Assembly: GCA_934526185.1 (NCBI GenBank)
Contig: CAKTAA010000008.1
Location: 1 to 50,017 of the forward strand
Source: an uncultured Eubacteriales bacterium
Lineage (GTDB): Bacteria > Bacillota > Clostridia > Oscillospirales > CAG-272
DNA length: 50,017 nt
Direction: 5' to 3'
Part shown: positions 42,329 to 50,017 of the stretch, in pieces
Layout of the letters: every line of letters begins with the position of its first letter
How positions within the stretch are numbered: position 1 is the stretch's first letter
Notes under the pieces: generated by a model
The model's database searches: none
What the model was told of the DNA's origin: nothing
The model's input: only the letters and a program-made list of their open reading frames with translations
Translations under genes and position numbers: made by a program

Positions 42329-42620
42329 GTTTGAATGGCTTGAACTTTTTTACCGTTGGTAAAATGTTTGGGCCATTCATTTTTTGATGACTTAGTTAAA
42401 TATTCTTGATTGCAAAATTGAATACGGTATGAGTTGCCTGAAAAGCCATTATCCTGTATAATTAAATTCAACGCTGTCAAATGCGCGGTTGCAATTTGGC
42501 AGGATAAGACTACTAAGCTCCCTGCTATATATGGTTGGGAACTTTTGTCATAAGAATCAGATAGTCTTAATATCAAAATTGCTTTGTTCTCAAAAGTAAT
42601 CACTTCAGGAGGGGTATAGT

Positions 42621-42946
42621 ATGGCGAATGTTAATTAATATAAAATTGATTTCAATAATAAAGCAATTATGCTTGCAAGATTTAGCATCAAGCAGAATGG
42701 ACTTAAAAAATAAAATTCAAAACAAGATTAGTAAATGATATTGAATATAAATTTGGATGCACGCTTTATTTTGAGGAATCTCATCAATCTGATGAAGATA
42801 TTTCTTGAAACTGAATTCTAAACGAATATGGTGATCGTAATTTTCATACATTTAAAGCCCCCAAAGCAGTCTTGCTGATTGAGAAATCTGTTGAACACAT
42901 TTTGACCATTTCAGAAGAGGATGCAATATATATACCATATGGTTAG
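42621..42946 (+). pseudogene. decayed small gene of unknown family
   Basis: An AGGAGGGG site and ATG 42621 begin MANVN then TAA. Coding-like segments in changing frames follow: YKIDFNNKAIMLARFSIKQN, LVNDIEYKFGCTLYFEES and FHTFKAPKAVLLIEKSVEHI, ending at TAG 42944. They add up to a ~100-residue protein with several stops and frameshifts. I do not recognise the family. Confidence 0.45.
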
Positions 42947-42959
42947 ATATCCAATTCTG

Positions 42960-43429
42960 CAACAATTGCTTTAATTTCAGTAGGCTGAAATTCATAGAAA
43001 TTGCAATGCGTACTTTACATAAATCCGTCCCATGCCTCCCGGCCAGCGTGAGTGCTTTCCGAAATTTCTCTGGCAGCCATGCCCGGTTTTTCTGTCCCTT
43101 TATCGCTTATTCAATGCCTAACTTCTTATTACCCGACAGAATGTTTTTGCTTACGGACGGTCTGTGATAATGACGGATTCCGGCAAGATCGGTTTTAATG
43201 GTCGAATTTTCGCTGTGCTCTTTCAAGTGTTCAACATAGCTGTAGATATGCTTTGTGGAAATATTTGCAAATTTTTGTCCGTGCCATTCGTTCGCATAGT
43301 AGCGCAAAAACCGACAGGTTGAATCGTAATACCGTCCGCACGTTTCAAAACTCAATTTGTTGTTGTGCTTTCGTATCGAATCAAGCTGCGTCATAAAATT
43401 GTCGTAAGCCGTAAGTTTTTCCTTCCCAT
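42960..43429 (-). pseudogene. tyrosine recombinase (integrase) remnant
   Basis: ATG 43429 behind AAAGGAGGTTAAGGC starts MGRK, then one base is missing in an A run. The frame that follows (LTAYDNFMTQLDSIRKHNNK, FETCGRYYDSTCRFLRYYAN, STIKTDLAGIRHYH) is the SAM-like core-binding domain of phage integrases. A TAA at 43107-43109 interrupts it, and the frame continues as RAWLPEKFRKALTLAGRHGT before fading. The catalytic domain with its Arg-His-Arg-Tyr residues is missing. It points toward tRNA-Leu(CAA), the usual arrangement for an island integrated at that tRNA. Confidence 0.8.
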
Positions 43430-44342
43430 GCCTTAACCTCCTTTCCTGTTTTTCACCAAACGGCAGATTTGTGGACGAAAATCTGCTTTCCGGCTATGTA
43501 GAACTTACGGCAATTTTAATGGGGAAATCAAGAAAATATTTTTATGGGGTTCTTTTGCGGACGAAAATTCTGCGGCAGTCATATCGAAACCGAAGGTTTA
43601 TTTTGAAAAGACAATCATCTTCATACTAAAACAGAAAGTCATATTCAATTGTTTCAATGAGGGTTAGTAGTCAGAGCCGCCCAAGAGCTGCTCTATGCAT
43701 ATGCCTTGAATTTTCAAGGTGTGTATCTCTTTTCAATAGAGAAACACTACTCGCTGCCGCAACGGGTTATTTAATCAGTCAATAATTTGGGGTTATGACA
43801 ATGTACACTTCCTACTGCCCGGCATGATCTTTTTGGTTACGCCAATGAAAGACCAATGAACTATTCGGGATTGTTTAAGCCAATCATGCTTTACGCTTTG
43901 AATTTTGGTCAGCAGATTCGGGGTAAATTTCAACTGCTGTTTTCGTAGGACGAAAGACTAATATCCCATGCTTTGGTGTTCCGGTAACTATTACCGACAA
44001 ACGCCTGCAGACGGTGCAGATCCTGTGTTTAGCCTTTGCAGTACGGTATATTATATCGTCTGACTTGCCGTTCGTCGTATCGTCAGGTTTTCCGCTATAC
44101 GCTGCGGAAACCGAATTTAACACTACAGTCTTGGGCCTGGCACTCCTTCCGAAAAAACGTGATAGTCAAACCTCGTCGGCTCCGTTCCGAATTTTTGTAT
44201 ATAATAACTTTCACAGTCATTGTGCCTGTTGTGAAGTCTGTTTTTGGGACAGCAGCAATCAATCATTTCACTGCACCTGCCGCCCCCCGTTTTTAACCTG
44301 TGTTTTCCAATTCAAAATACTCCTTCATTTCTATAAATTTAT
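43430..44342. other. intergenic stretch with scattered hairpins
   Basis: About 900 bases without a supported gene. It contains small palindromes such as CCTTGA-ATTT-TCAAGG near 43705. Open frames on both strands in 43884-44300 lack ribosome sites and recognisable sequence. Confidence 0.4.
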
Positions 44343-44381
44343 TTCACCTTTCGCCCGGAACTGTGCCGCGCGAAAGGTGAA
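44343..44381. terminator. hairpin upstream of the van cluster
   Basis: TTCACCTTTCGC / GCGAAAGGTGAA, a perfect 12-bp stem with a 15-base loop. No T tract; may insulate the van region. Confidence 0.5.
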
Positions 44382-44393
44382 AAAACATAAGAA

Positions 44394-44444
44394 AAAGCCA
44401 TGTCGTTTAGCCTTCCCTCTCACACAGGTCAACAACATGGCTTT
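44394..44444. terminator. second hairpin upstream of the van cluster
   Basis: AAAGCCATGT / ACATGGCTTT, 10-bp stem with a 31-base loop, A and T runs on either side; terminator-like on both strands. Confidence 0.5.
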
Positions 44445-44609
44445 AATTATTAAATTTAGTTTTCCTTACACTTAAGTATTACAATTTAATTTTCGATTTG
44501 TCAAGTAAAATGCAAAAAATTAAATTTTATTACAGAATCAAGAAACAAAAACAAATTATAAAACTCTATTGAATTTAATGTATTAAGTTCGATTTTACAG
44601 ACCTTAGTA

Positions 44610-44638
44610 TTGCGTTTTAAGACAATATATGATATAAT
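44610..44638 (+). promoter_or_regulatory. promoter of vanU-vanR-vanS
   Basis: TTGCGT, 17-base spacer, TATAAT; start near 44645, 22 bases before the vanU start. A weak -35 with a perfect -10 fits an activated promoter. Confidence 0.65.
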
Positions 44639-44666
44639 CATTCAAATCAGTAATGAGGTGATTCAT

Positions 44667-44891
44667 TTGCAGGTAAGCTATAATAAGCTTTGGAAATTGC
44701 TAATTGATAAAAACATGAAAAAGAGCCAATTAAGAAATTCTGTCAGAGCAAGCAAAAGCACCTTTGCCAAGCTCAGTAAAAATAAAAATGTTTCATTGCA
44801 AATTCTTCTTTCTATATGTGAATATTTGCAGTGTGATTTTGGAGATATTATGGAAGCCGTTCCGGATGAAAAGGGAGAAACAGCCACATGA
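44667..44891 (+). CDS. vanU: VanU-type transcriptional activator
   Basis: 74 residues from TTG 44667, which has GAGGTG 7 bases upstream; codons further upstream overlap the promoter. An XRE-like HTH (LWKLLIDKNMKKSQLRNSVR ASKSTFAKLSKN) with the typical CEYLQCDFGDIMEAVPDEKG end. The size and the position before vanR match VanU of vanG clusters, a small regulator of the cluster's own promoters. It overlaps vanR by ATGA. Confidence 0.85.
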   Translation: MQVSYNKLWKLLIDKNMKKSQLRNSVRASKSTFAKLSKNKNVSLQILLSICEYLQCDFGDIMEAVPDEKGETAT

Positions 44892-45586
44892 ACGAAAAAA
44901 TAATGATTGTCGACGATGAAAAGGAAATAGCCGATCTCCTTGAGGTTTATCTAAAAAACGACGGCTATGAGGTATATAAATTTTACAACGGATCAGATGC
45001 ATTAAAATGCGTGGATAATACAAGCCTTGATTTAGCTATACTGGATGTTATGCTGCCTGATATTGACGGCTTTCGGATATGTCAGAAAATTCGTGAGAAT
45101 TTTTATTACCCGATTATTATGCTTACTGCAAAGGTTGAGGATACAGATAAGATAATGGGATTAACCATTGGAGCAGATGATTACATAACAAAACCTTTCA
45201 ACCCTTTGGAAGTTGTTGCAAGAGTGAAAACGCAGCTGCGCAGATATGTACGGTACAACGGCAATCATGAAACACAGACCGTATCAACCGACGAGTACGA
45301 TATAAAAGGATTGACAATCAATAAAAGTACGCATAAATGCTTTTTATTTGATAAGGAAGTCACATTGACACCTACGGAATTTTCAATGCTTTGGTATCTG
45401 TGCGAACACAAAGGAAAAGTGGTTGCATCCGAGGAACTCTTTGAAGCGGTATGGAAAGAAAAATATCTTGACAATAACAATACCGTCATGGCGCATATCG
45501 GCCGCCTTCGTGAAAAGCTACATGAGCCTGCGAAGAAACCGAAATACATAAAAACAGTGTGGGGAGTTGGATACACCATTGAGTAA
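44888..45586 (+). CDS. vanR: VanR-type response regulator
   Basis: 232 residues. Receiver domain with the acidic pocket DDEKE (10-14), Asp53 in LAILDVMLPD as phosphoacceptor and KPF of the conserved Lys; C-terminal OmpR/PhoB winged helix (LTPTEFSMLWYLCEHKGKVV, NTVMAHIGRLREKLHEP, KTVWGVGYTIE). Activated by VanS, it would switch on the resistance genes. Overlaps vanU by four bases. Confidence 0.93.
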   Translation: MNEKIMIVDDEKEIADLLEVYLKNDGYEVYKFYNGSDALKCVDNTSLDLAILDVMLPDIDGFRICQKIRENFYYPIIMLTAKVEDTDKIMGLTIGADDYITKPFNPLEVVARVKTQLRRYVRYNGNHETQTVSTDEYDIKGLTINKSTHKCFLFDKEVTLTPTEFSMLWYLCEHKGKVVASEELFEAVWKEKYLDNNNTVMAHIGRLREKLHEPAKKPKYIKTVWGVGYTIE

Positions 45587-46679
45587 CACAAGGAATGACA
45601 GAAGTTACAAGAGTAAGATTACAAGGCGTATCGCTCTTCAATATGTATTGGCTTTGGTTGGATTTGTTATCGGATTTTTCTTGCTTGCTTTTTTGGCGTA
45701 TCAAATAACCCATATTGTTACATGGCAGGAAAGCGATCCGTTTTATCAGTTTTTAGGTTTCATTAAAGATTACATTTTGGTATTTACTGCGGTTCCGCTT
45801 TTGACTGGTTGGGCTATCATTACCTATTATTTTATGGGAAGACCGCTGCGTTATCTGGATGATATTATTGACGCGTCGGAAAAGCTTGCAGCCCCGACGG
45901 ATGTGCAGATCATTCTTCCCGATGCGATGAAAAGTGTTCAGGATGAATTAAATCAGGTGCGGGAAACGGCACTTCACAATGCTCAGCTAGCAAAGGAAGC
46001 GGAAAAAAGAAAAAATGATCTGATTGTATATCTGGCGCATGATTTGAAAACGCCGCTGACTTCTGTCATAGGATATTTAAGCTTGTTATGCGACGAAGGA
46101 CAGATTTCGGAGGAACTAAGGAATAAGTACTTATCTATCGCTTTAAAAAAGGCTGAACGTCTTGAGGATTTAATCAATGAATTCTTTGAAATAACCCGTT
46201 TTAACCTCTCCGGTATTGAATTACAGTACAGCAATGTTAATTTAACGCGTCTGCTTGAGCAACTGACATTTGAATTTAATCCGATGCTTGCCGGTAAAGG
46301 ATTGACATGCAATTTAAATTTCGCACAGGATATTATGATAAAATGCGATCCGAATAAGCTTCAGCGTGTATTTGACAATCTTCTTCGGAACGCAGTGTTT
46401 TACAGCTTTGAAAACAGTGAGATAACGATTTCTGCAGTGATAAATGGTGGTGAAGTAAAAATTAAATTTGTAAATCACGGCAATACGATTCCGCCGAAAA
46501 AGCTGGAACGAATTTTCGAACAGTTCTATCGTCTGGATACATCGAGAAACACAAACAGCGGCGGCGCAGGACTCGGTTTAGCTATAGCCAAACAAATTGT
46601 TGAACTGCATCACGGTACTATTTCCGCCGAAAGCAAGGATGAAATAATTGCGTTTTGTGTCACACTTCCTCTTTTGTAG
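45579..46679 (+). CDS. vanS: VanS-type sensor histidine kinase
   Basis: 366 residues if TTG 45579 is the start (GGGGAG 12 bases upstream, inside the vanR end); TTG 45567 is the alternative. Two membrane segments (~23-45 and ~67-87), HAMP-like linker, H box LAHDLKTPLTSVIGYL with His ~154, N box NKLQRVFDNLLRNAVFYS, and G boxes with NSGGAGLGLAIAKQIVELHH G. Senses glycopeptide-induced envelope change and phosphorylates VanR. Confidence 0.92.
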   Translation: MSNTRNDRSYKSKITRRIALQYVLALVGFVIGFFLLAFLAYQITHIVTWQESDPFYQFLGFIKDYILVFTAVPLLTGWAIITYYFMGRPLRYLDDIIDASEKLAAPTDVQIILPDAMKSVQDELNQVRETALHNAQLAKEAEKRKNDLIVYLAHDLKTPLTSVIGYLSLLCDEGQISEELRNKYLSIALKKAERLEDLINEFFEITRFNLSGIELQYSNVNLTRLLEQLTFEFNPMLAGKGLTCNLNFAQDIMIKCDPNKLQRVFDNLLRNAVFYSFENSEITISAVINGGEVKIKFVNHGNTIPPKKLERIFEQFYRLDTSRNTNSGGAGLGLAIAKQIVELHHGTISAESKDEIIAFCVTLPLL

Positions 46680-46684
46680 AAAAA

Positions 46685-46710
46685 TCGTAAGAAATTAAAT
46701 TGAATATTAT
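46685..46710 (+). promoter_or_regulatory. candidate VanR-controlled promoter
   Basis: TCGTAAGAAATT (46685-46696) resembles the repeated box recognised by VanR regulators, and TATTAT (46705-46710) lies 8 bases after it as a -10. It would serve the resistance genes downstream of vanS. The box match is from memory of the family consensus. Confidence 0.45.
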
Positions 46711-46739
46711 AAGGAATCTGTTCACTTGAGCGGATAAAC

Positions 46740-46784
46740 AGCACTCTCGTTTTTGATACAATGTATGTGTCAAAGCGAGAGTGC
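46740..46784 (+). terminator. long hairpin between vanS and the resistance genes
   Basis: AGCACTCTCG (46740-46749) and CGAGAGTGCT (46775-46784) pair perfectly, with further inner pairing TTTGATACA / TGTGTCAAA. A modest T tract (TTATTATTTTG) follows. It may end the regulatory transcript or act in the leader of the resistance genes. Confidence 0.6.
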
Positions 46785-46810
46785 TTTATTATTTTGATAG
46801 AGTGAAAAAT

Positions 46811-47290
46811 ATGCCAAGACAAAGAATGAAACAGCAGTATCCGTTTTTCATTCCGCTTCGCAAATGGCAGCGCAAAACGATGTTCTATTTAAAAATGACA
46901 TGCGTCAAAAATAAATATGCTAAGATCGGTTCGATGAAATACCAACATAATAAGGTCTACAATCACAAGCTTGTCGCCGCAACAATTGACCGAATTATCA
47001 TTGCGCCGAACGAAACCTTTTCATTTTGGCAATTGGTAAGGTACGCAGATAGTCGGAAAAGTATTTATATTTTGACGATCCTATATGTACGGACGATTAC
47101 TATCAAATGAGCCATCCGACGTTGAATACAGCTTATATAACTCATCTGTAAACTACTTTCGAAAACGGGAAAACCTATCAAACAAGCAACCATGTGCCGC
47201 ATCGGGATATACAAGCAAAGCCGGGTGAAGACTGAAAAGAAATTGTATGTCAATTGCTGTTATCCCCTTCCAGATAAATATTATCCCTGA
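46811..47290 (+). pseudogene. vanW: vanW remnant
   Basis: ATG 46811 begins MPRQRMKQQYPFFIPLRKWQ RK, like the VanW N-terminus, and has NKVYNHKLVAATIDRIIIAP NETFSFWQLVRYAD of the conserved core. It then stops at 47108. Around 47230-47287 another frame reads KTEKKLYVNCCYPLPDKYYP, like the VanW C-terminus. The middle ~150 codons of the usual ~275 are missing or scrambled. VanW is an accessory protein of unknown role in vanB and vanG clusters, so its loss need not abolish resistance. Confidence 0.75.
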
Positions 47291-47307
47291 AGAAAGAGGA
47301 ATTTGAT

Positions 47308-48360
47308 ATGGAAAAGAAAAAAATAGCAGTTATTTTCGGAGGCAATTCTACGGAATATGAAGTGTCCCTTCAATCGTCGTATTCGGTTTTTCAAAATTTC
47401 AATCGCAATAAATATGATATCGTTCCAATTGGTATTACCAGAACCGGTGAATGGTTTCATTACACTGGTGCAATTGAAAAAGTAGCGGACAATACATGGT
47501 ATATCGACAATGAGAATCTGTTTCCCGTTGCTGTTTCACAAAGTTGTTTGCAAAAGGGCTTCGTTGAATTTTCCGGTAATAATACCCGCTTCATAAAAAC
47601 AGATTTTGCCTTTCCTGTTTTACACGGAAAAAATGGTGAGGACGGCACGGTACAGGGGCTATTTGAGTTAGCTGGAATACCGGTTATCGGCTGTAACACA
47701 CTTTCTTCCGCCCTTTGTATGGATAAGGACAGAGCGCATAAGCTCGTAAGGCTTGCGGGAATACAGGTGCCGAAAGCTGTAACTTTCAGTCGATCGGGTG
47801 TGAATGCGGCAATTGAAAAAATTGAAAAAGAACTTTACTATCCGCTGTTTGTCAAGCCGGTTCGCGCCGGTTCCTCATTCGGAATAACAAAGGTCACGGA
47901 TAACACCGATTTAGAAGGCGCCATAAATTTAGCTTTTGAACATGATAGAGAGGTAACCGTGGAAGAATCCATTGACGGCTTCGAGGTGGGGTGTGCGGTA
48001 CTCGGCACAGAGGAACTGACGGTTGGGCGCGTAGATGAAATCGAACTGTCAAGCGGCTTCTTCGACTTCACAGAGAAATACACGCTGAAAACATCAAAGA
48101 TACATATGCCCGCCAGGATCAGCCCAGACTGCGAAAGCAGGATACAGAAAGCGGCAAAGATGATTTACAAAGCTCTCGGTTGTTCCGGCTTCGCGCGTGT
48201 AGATATGTTTCTGACACCGACAGGTGAAATTATTTTTAACGAGGTCAATACAATTCCAGGTTTCACGTCCCACAGTCGTTATCCGAATATGATGAAAGGA
48301 ATCGGTTTGTCTTTCTCTGAAATGCTGGACAAGCTGATTGGGATATATACAGAGCAATGA
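47308..48360 (+). CDS. vanG: VanG-type D-Ala-D-Ser ligase
   Basis: 350 residues, GAAAGAGGAATTTGAT before the ATG. ATP-grasp ligase pattern: KIAVIFGGNSTEYEVSLQSS at the N-terminus, LHGKNGEDGTVQGLFELAGI PVIGCN, KPVRAGSSFGITKV, and FNEVNTIPGFTSHSRYPNMM at the metal site. EKYTLKTSKIHMPARI in the specificity region is of the VanG (D-Ser adding) type. It makes D-Ala-D-Ser for peptidoglycan precursors with low vancomycin affinity. It ends in ATGA shared with vanXY. Confidence 0.93.
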   Translation: MEKKKIAVIFGGNSTEYEVSLQSSYSVFQNFNRNKYDIVPIGITRTGEWFHYTGAIEKVADNTWYIDNENLFPVAVSQSCLQKGFVEFSGNNTRFIKTDFAFPVLHGKNGEDGTVQGLFELAGIPVIGCNTLSSALCMDKDRAHKLVRLAGIQVPKAVTFSRSGVNAAIEKIEKELYYPLFVKPVRAGSSFGITKVTDNTDLEGAINLAFEHDREVTVEESIDGFEVGCAVLGTEELTVGRVDEIELSSGFFDFTEKYTLKTSKIHMPARISPDCESRIQKAAKMIYKALGCSGFARVDMFLTPTGEIIFNEVNTIPGFTSHSRYPNMMKGIGLSFSEMLDKLIGIYTEQ

Positions 48361-49118
48361 ATACGATAATTTTGAACCATGAAAAGATTTACACGGGAAA
48401 TTTGTTGCTTGTCAATGCTGATTACCCGCTTCATTCTTTTTCGGAAAATAATTTAATACCGGCAGAATCAGGATACCCTACCGTTCTTCTGCATCGGGAT
48501 GCGGCGAATATGTTACAACTTGTATTGGAGAAAATCTCCGCTGGACATGAAATTGTTCCCGTCAGCGGATATCGTTCCGCCGAAGAACAAACCGCAATTT
48601 ATACAGAATCCTTGCGGGATAACGGTATGGAATACACAAAAAAATTTGTTGCCGTTCCTTACCATAGCGAACATCAAACTGGGCTTGCTATTGATTTGGG
48701 ATTGAATCAGGAAAACATTGATTTTATTTGTCCTAACTTTCCTTATGACGGAATCTGCAGTAAATTTCGCAAAGAAGCTTCACATTACGGATTCATAGAG
48801 CGCTATCCGGAAGGGAAAGAAAATATTACCGGTATTGCCCATGAGCCGTGGCATTTCCGCTATGTCGGTTATCCTCATTCCGAAGTGATTGAAGAACAGG
48901 GATTTACGCTTGAGGAATACATTAATTATCTGAAAAACATCCCCTATGACGGCGAACATTTAATCATCTCAGATGGTGGCAGAGATATGGAAGTATTCTA
49001 TCTGCCGGCAAATCAAGCGAACACAACAATATCACTGCCGGAGGATGCCGTATATCAGGTGTCCGGAAATAATATTGACGGCTTTATTATAACGCTATGG
49101 AGAAGAAACCATGATTAA
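48357..49118 (+). CDS. vanXY: VanXY-type D,D-dipeptidase/carboxypeptidase
   Basis: 253 residues, overlapping vanG by four bases. Zinc peptidase of the VanY/VanX family: SGYRSAEEQTAIY, SEHQTGLAIDLG (His106, Asp113) and EPWHFRYVG (Glu163, His166) are the metal and catalytic residues. Hydrolyses D-Ala-D-Ala dipeptide and terminal D-Ala so that D-Ser precursors dominate. No signal peptide, as usual for VanXY. Confidence 0.92.
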   Translation: MNTIILNHEKIYTGNLLLVNADYPLHSFSENNLIPAESGYPTVLLHRDAANMLQLVLEKISAGHEIVPVSGYRSAEEQTAIYTESLRDNGMEYTKKFVAVPYHSEHQTGLAIDLGLNQENIDFICPNFPYDGICSKFRKEASHYGFIERYPEGKENITGIAHEPWHFRYVGYPHSEVIEEQGFTLEEYINYLKNIPYDGEHLIISDGGRDMEVFYLPANQANTTISLPEDAVYQVSGNNIDGFIITLWRRNHD

Positions 49119-50017
49119 TGAAAAATCTTATCGCGGAATTGATTACTTCCGTATCATAGCAGCTATCTTAATTATCACGATTCACACATCGCCGCTGTCA
49201 GATGTCAGCTCAGTCGGTGATTTCATCCTCACCCGCATCCTTGCCCGTGTTGCCGTCCCGTTTTTTATGATGACCTCCGGATTTTTTCTGTTGTCAAGGT
49301 ATCACTACGATAACAGCAAATTAAAGGCATTTGTGAAAAAGACCTTGATTATTTACGGTATCTCTATTTTGATCTACATACCAATAAACGTTTATAACGG
49401 CTATTTCGTTATGGATTCCCTTCTTCCGAATATAATCAAGGATTTAATTTTTGACGGAACAATGTATCACTTGTGGTATCTTCCGGCTTCCGTTATTGGT
49501 GTGGTTATTGCGTGGTTTTGCGTTCGTAAATCCGGTTTCGGGAAAGCGGTCATTTTTACCTTATGTCTCTTTTTTTTAGGCTTGCTCGGTGACAGCTATT
49601 ACGGAATAACAGAGAAATTTCCTTTATTGAAATCTCTATATCAGGGTATCTTTGAAATAAGCGATTACACGAGAAACGGTGTTTTTTATGCGCCGGTATT
49701 CTTTGTGCTCGGCGGCGTCATTGCCGATAAATCCGTTCGTCTTACGCTGAAAAAAAGCGTTATCGGTTTTGCCGTGTCGTTTGCCGGTATGTTTGCAGAA
49801 GGATTATTACTTCATCACTTTGATATGCAACGCCACGACAGTATGTACATTATGCTTCTGCCGTGTATGTTTTTCCTTTTTTATGCACTGACATTTTGGA
49901 AAAGAAAGCGATCTGTTTTCTGCCGCACTTCCGCATTAATTATCTATATCATTCATCCGATAATGATTGTTGCTGTGCGAATGTTCGCAAAGCTTACACA
50001 TACTCAGAGTATATTGG
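49111..50017 (+). CDS. vanT: VanT-type membrane serine racemase, 3' end missing
   Basis: 302 codons in the window, overlapping vanXY by eight bases and running off the edge. The visible part is the acyltransferase-3-like membrane domain: YRGIDYFRIIAAILIITIHT SP, ARVAVPFFMMTSGFFLL, MYHLWYLPASVIGVVIAWF, and about nine to ten helices. In VanT proteins this is followed by a PLP-dependent alanine/serine racemase domain that supplies D-Ser. That domain lies beyond the window, so identity rests on the membrane part and the neighbours. Confidence 0.85.
   Translation, partial: MINEKSYRGIDYFRIIAAILIITIHTSPLSDVSSVGDFILTRILARVAVPFFMMTSGFFLLSRYHYDNSKLKAFVKKTLIIYGISILIYIPINVYNGYFVMDSLLPNIIKDLIFDGTMYHLWYLPASVIGVVIAWFCVRKSGFGKAVIFTLCLFFLGLLGDSYYGITEKFPLLKSLYQGIFEISDYTRNGVFYAPVFFVLGGVIADKSVRLTLKKSVIGFAVSFAGMFAEGLLLHHFDMQRHDSMYIMLLPCMFFLFYALTFWKRKRSVFCRTSALIIYIIHPIMIVAVRMFAKLTHTQSIL

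Noticed and set aside
42307..42603. 98-codon minus-strand frame overlapping tRNA-Leu(CAA)
   Set aside because: Its end is the antisense of the tRNA, the start is a GTG without ribosome site, and no family is recognisable.
43884..44123. 79-codon minus-strand frame upstream of the van cluster
   Set aside because: No ribosome site, low complexity and no recognisable motif; probably chance.
1..50017. CRISPR arrays, complete prophages, intact insertion sequences, rRNA genes
   Set aside because: No regularly spaced repeats, phage structural modules beyond one capsid gene, transposase genes with terminal repeats, or rRNA sequences were seen on either strand.

Overview
The window looks like the chromosome of a low-to-mid G+C member of the Bacillota, class Clostridia, probably a gut-type lineage. 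The signs are strong GGAGG ribosome sites, occasional TTG and GTG starts, near-consensus sigma-A promoters with 17-base spacers, a ylxM-ffh-rpsP-khpA block and a vanG-type gene cluster. Only about 28.9-41.7 kb reads as backbone: tRNA-Gln, the SRP/ribosomal block, ferredoxin and Crp/Fnr genes, tRNA-Gly, ispE and a transaldolase. The rest is accessory DNA, much of it decayed.

Layout. (1) 1-0.7 kb: tail of an AraC/Rob-like regulator cut by the window edge. (2) 0.8-9.1 kb, all minus strand: an array of seven small lipoproteins interleaved with six zinc-ribbon proteins. The lipoproteins share a near-identical signal peptide and acidic linker but have different C-terminal parts. (3) 9.1-15.4 kb, plus strand: a sugar-type solute-binding lipoprotein, a membrane-anchored LuxR-type sensor, an XRE regulator, then a GH36-like glycosidase behind its own promoter and operator-like palindrome. 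(4) 16.0-23.8 kb, minus strand: a small element with a lone HK97-fold capsid gene, two tandem serine recombinases (both broken), a HEPN-motif protein and a single membrane peptide. It is headed by a leader containing a consensus promoter, a 26-codon ORF, a terminator and a second 19-codon ORF. (5) 24.2-28.7 kb, minus strand: a restriction-modification unit with a fused nuclease-methyltransferase, a two-TRD specificity subunit and a small regulator whose promoter carries a perfect operator palindrome. (6) 28.9-41.7 kb: backbone, interrupted by a decayed sigma-like gene and a frameshifted MATE pump. (7) 42.0-50.0 kb: a tRNA-Leu pair (one is only a 5' half), a decayed tyrosine integrase, then vanU-vanR-vanS-(vanW remnant)-vanG-vanXY-vanT, with vanT running off the window.

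The van genes form a D-Ala-D-Ser type glycopeptide resistance pathway: VanR/VanS with VanU control expression, VanT supplies D-Ser, VanG makes D-Ala-D-Ser and VanXY removes D-Ala-ending precursors. The integrase remnant beside tRNA-Leu(CAA) suggests the cluster arrived on an island that can no longer excise on its own. About ten features are broken while the housekeeping genes are intact, which suggests real decay of accessory DNA, although base-calling errors cannot be excluded from sequence alone.

The least conventional systems are the orphan-capsid/recombinase element with its two-ORF attenuator leader (16-24 kb), the lipoprotein/zinc-ribbon array (1-9 kb) and the solute-binding protein paired with a membrane LuxR sensor (9.4-12.8 kb).
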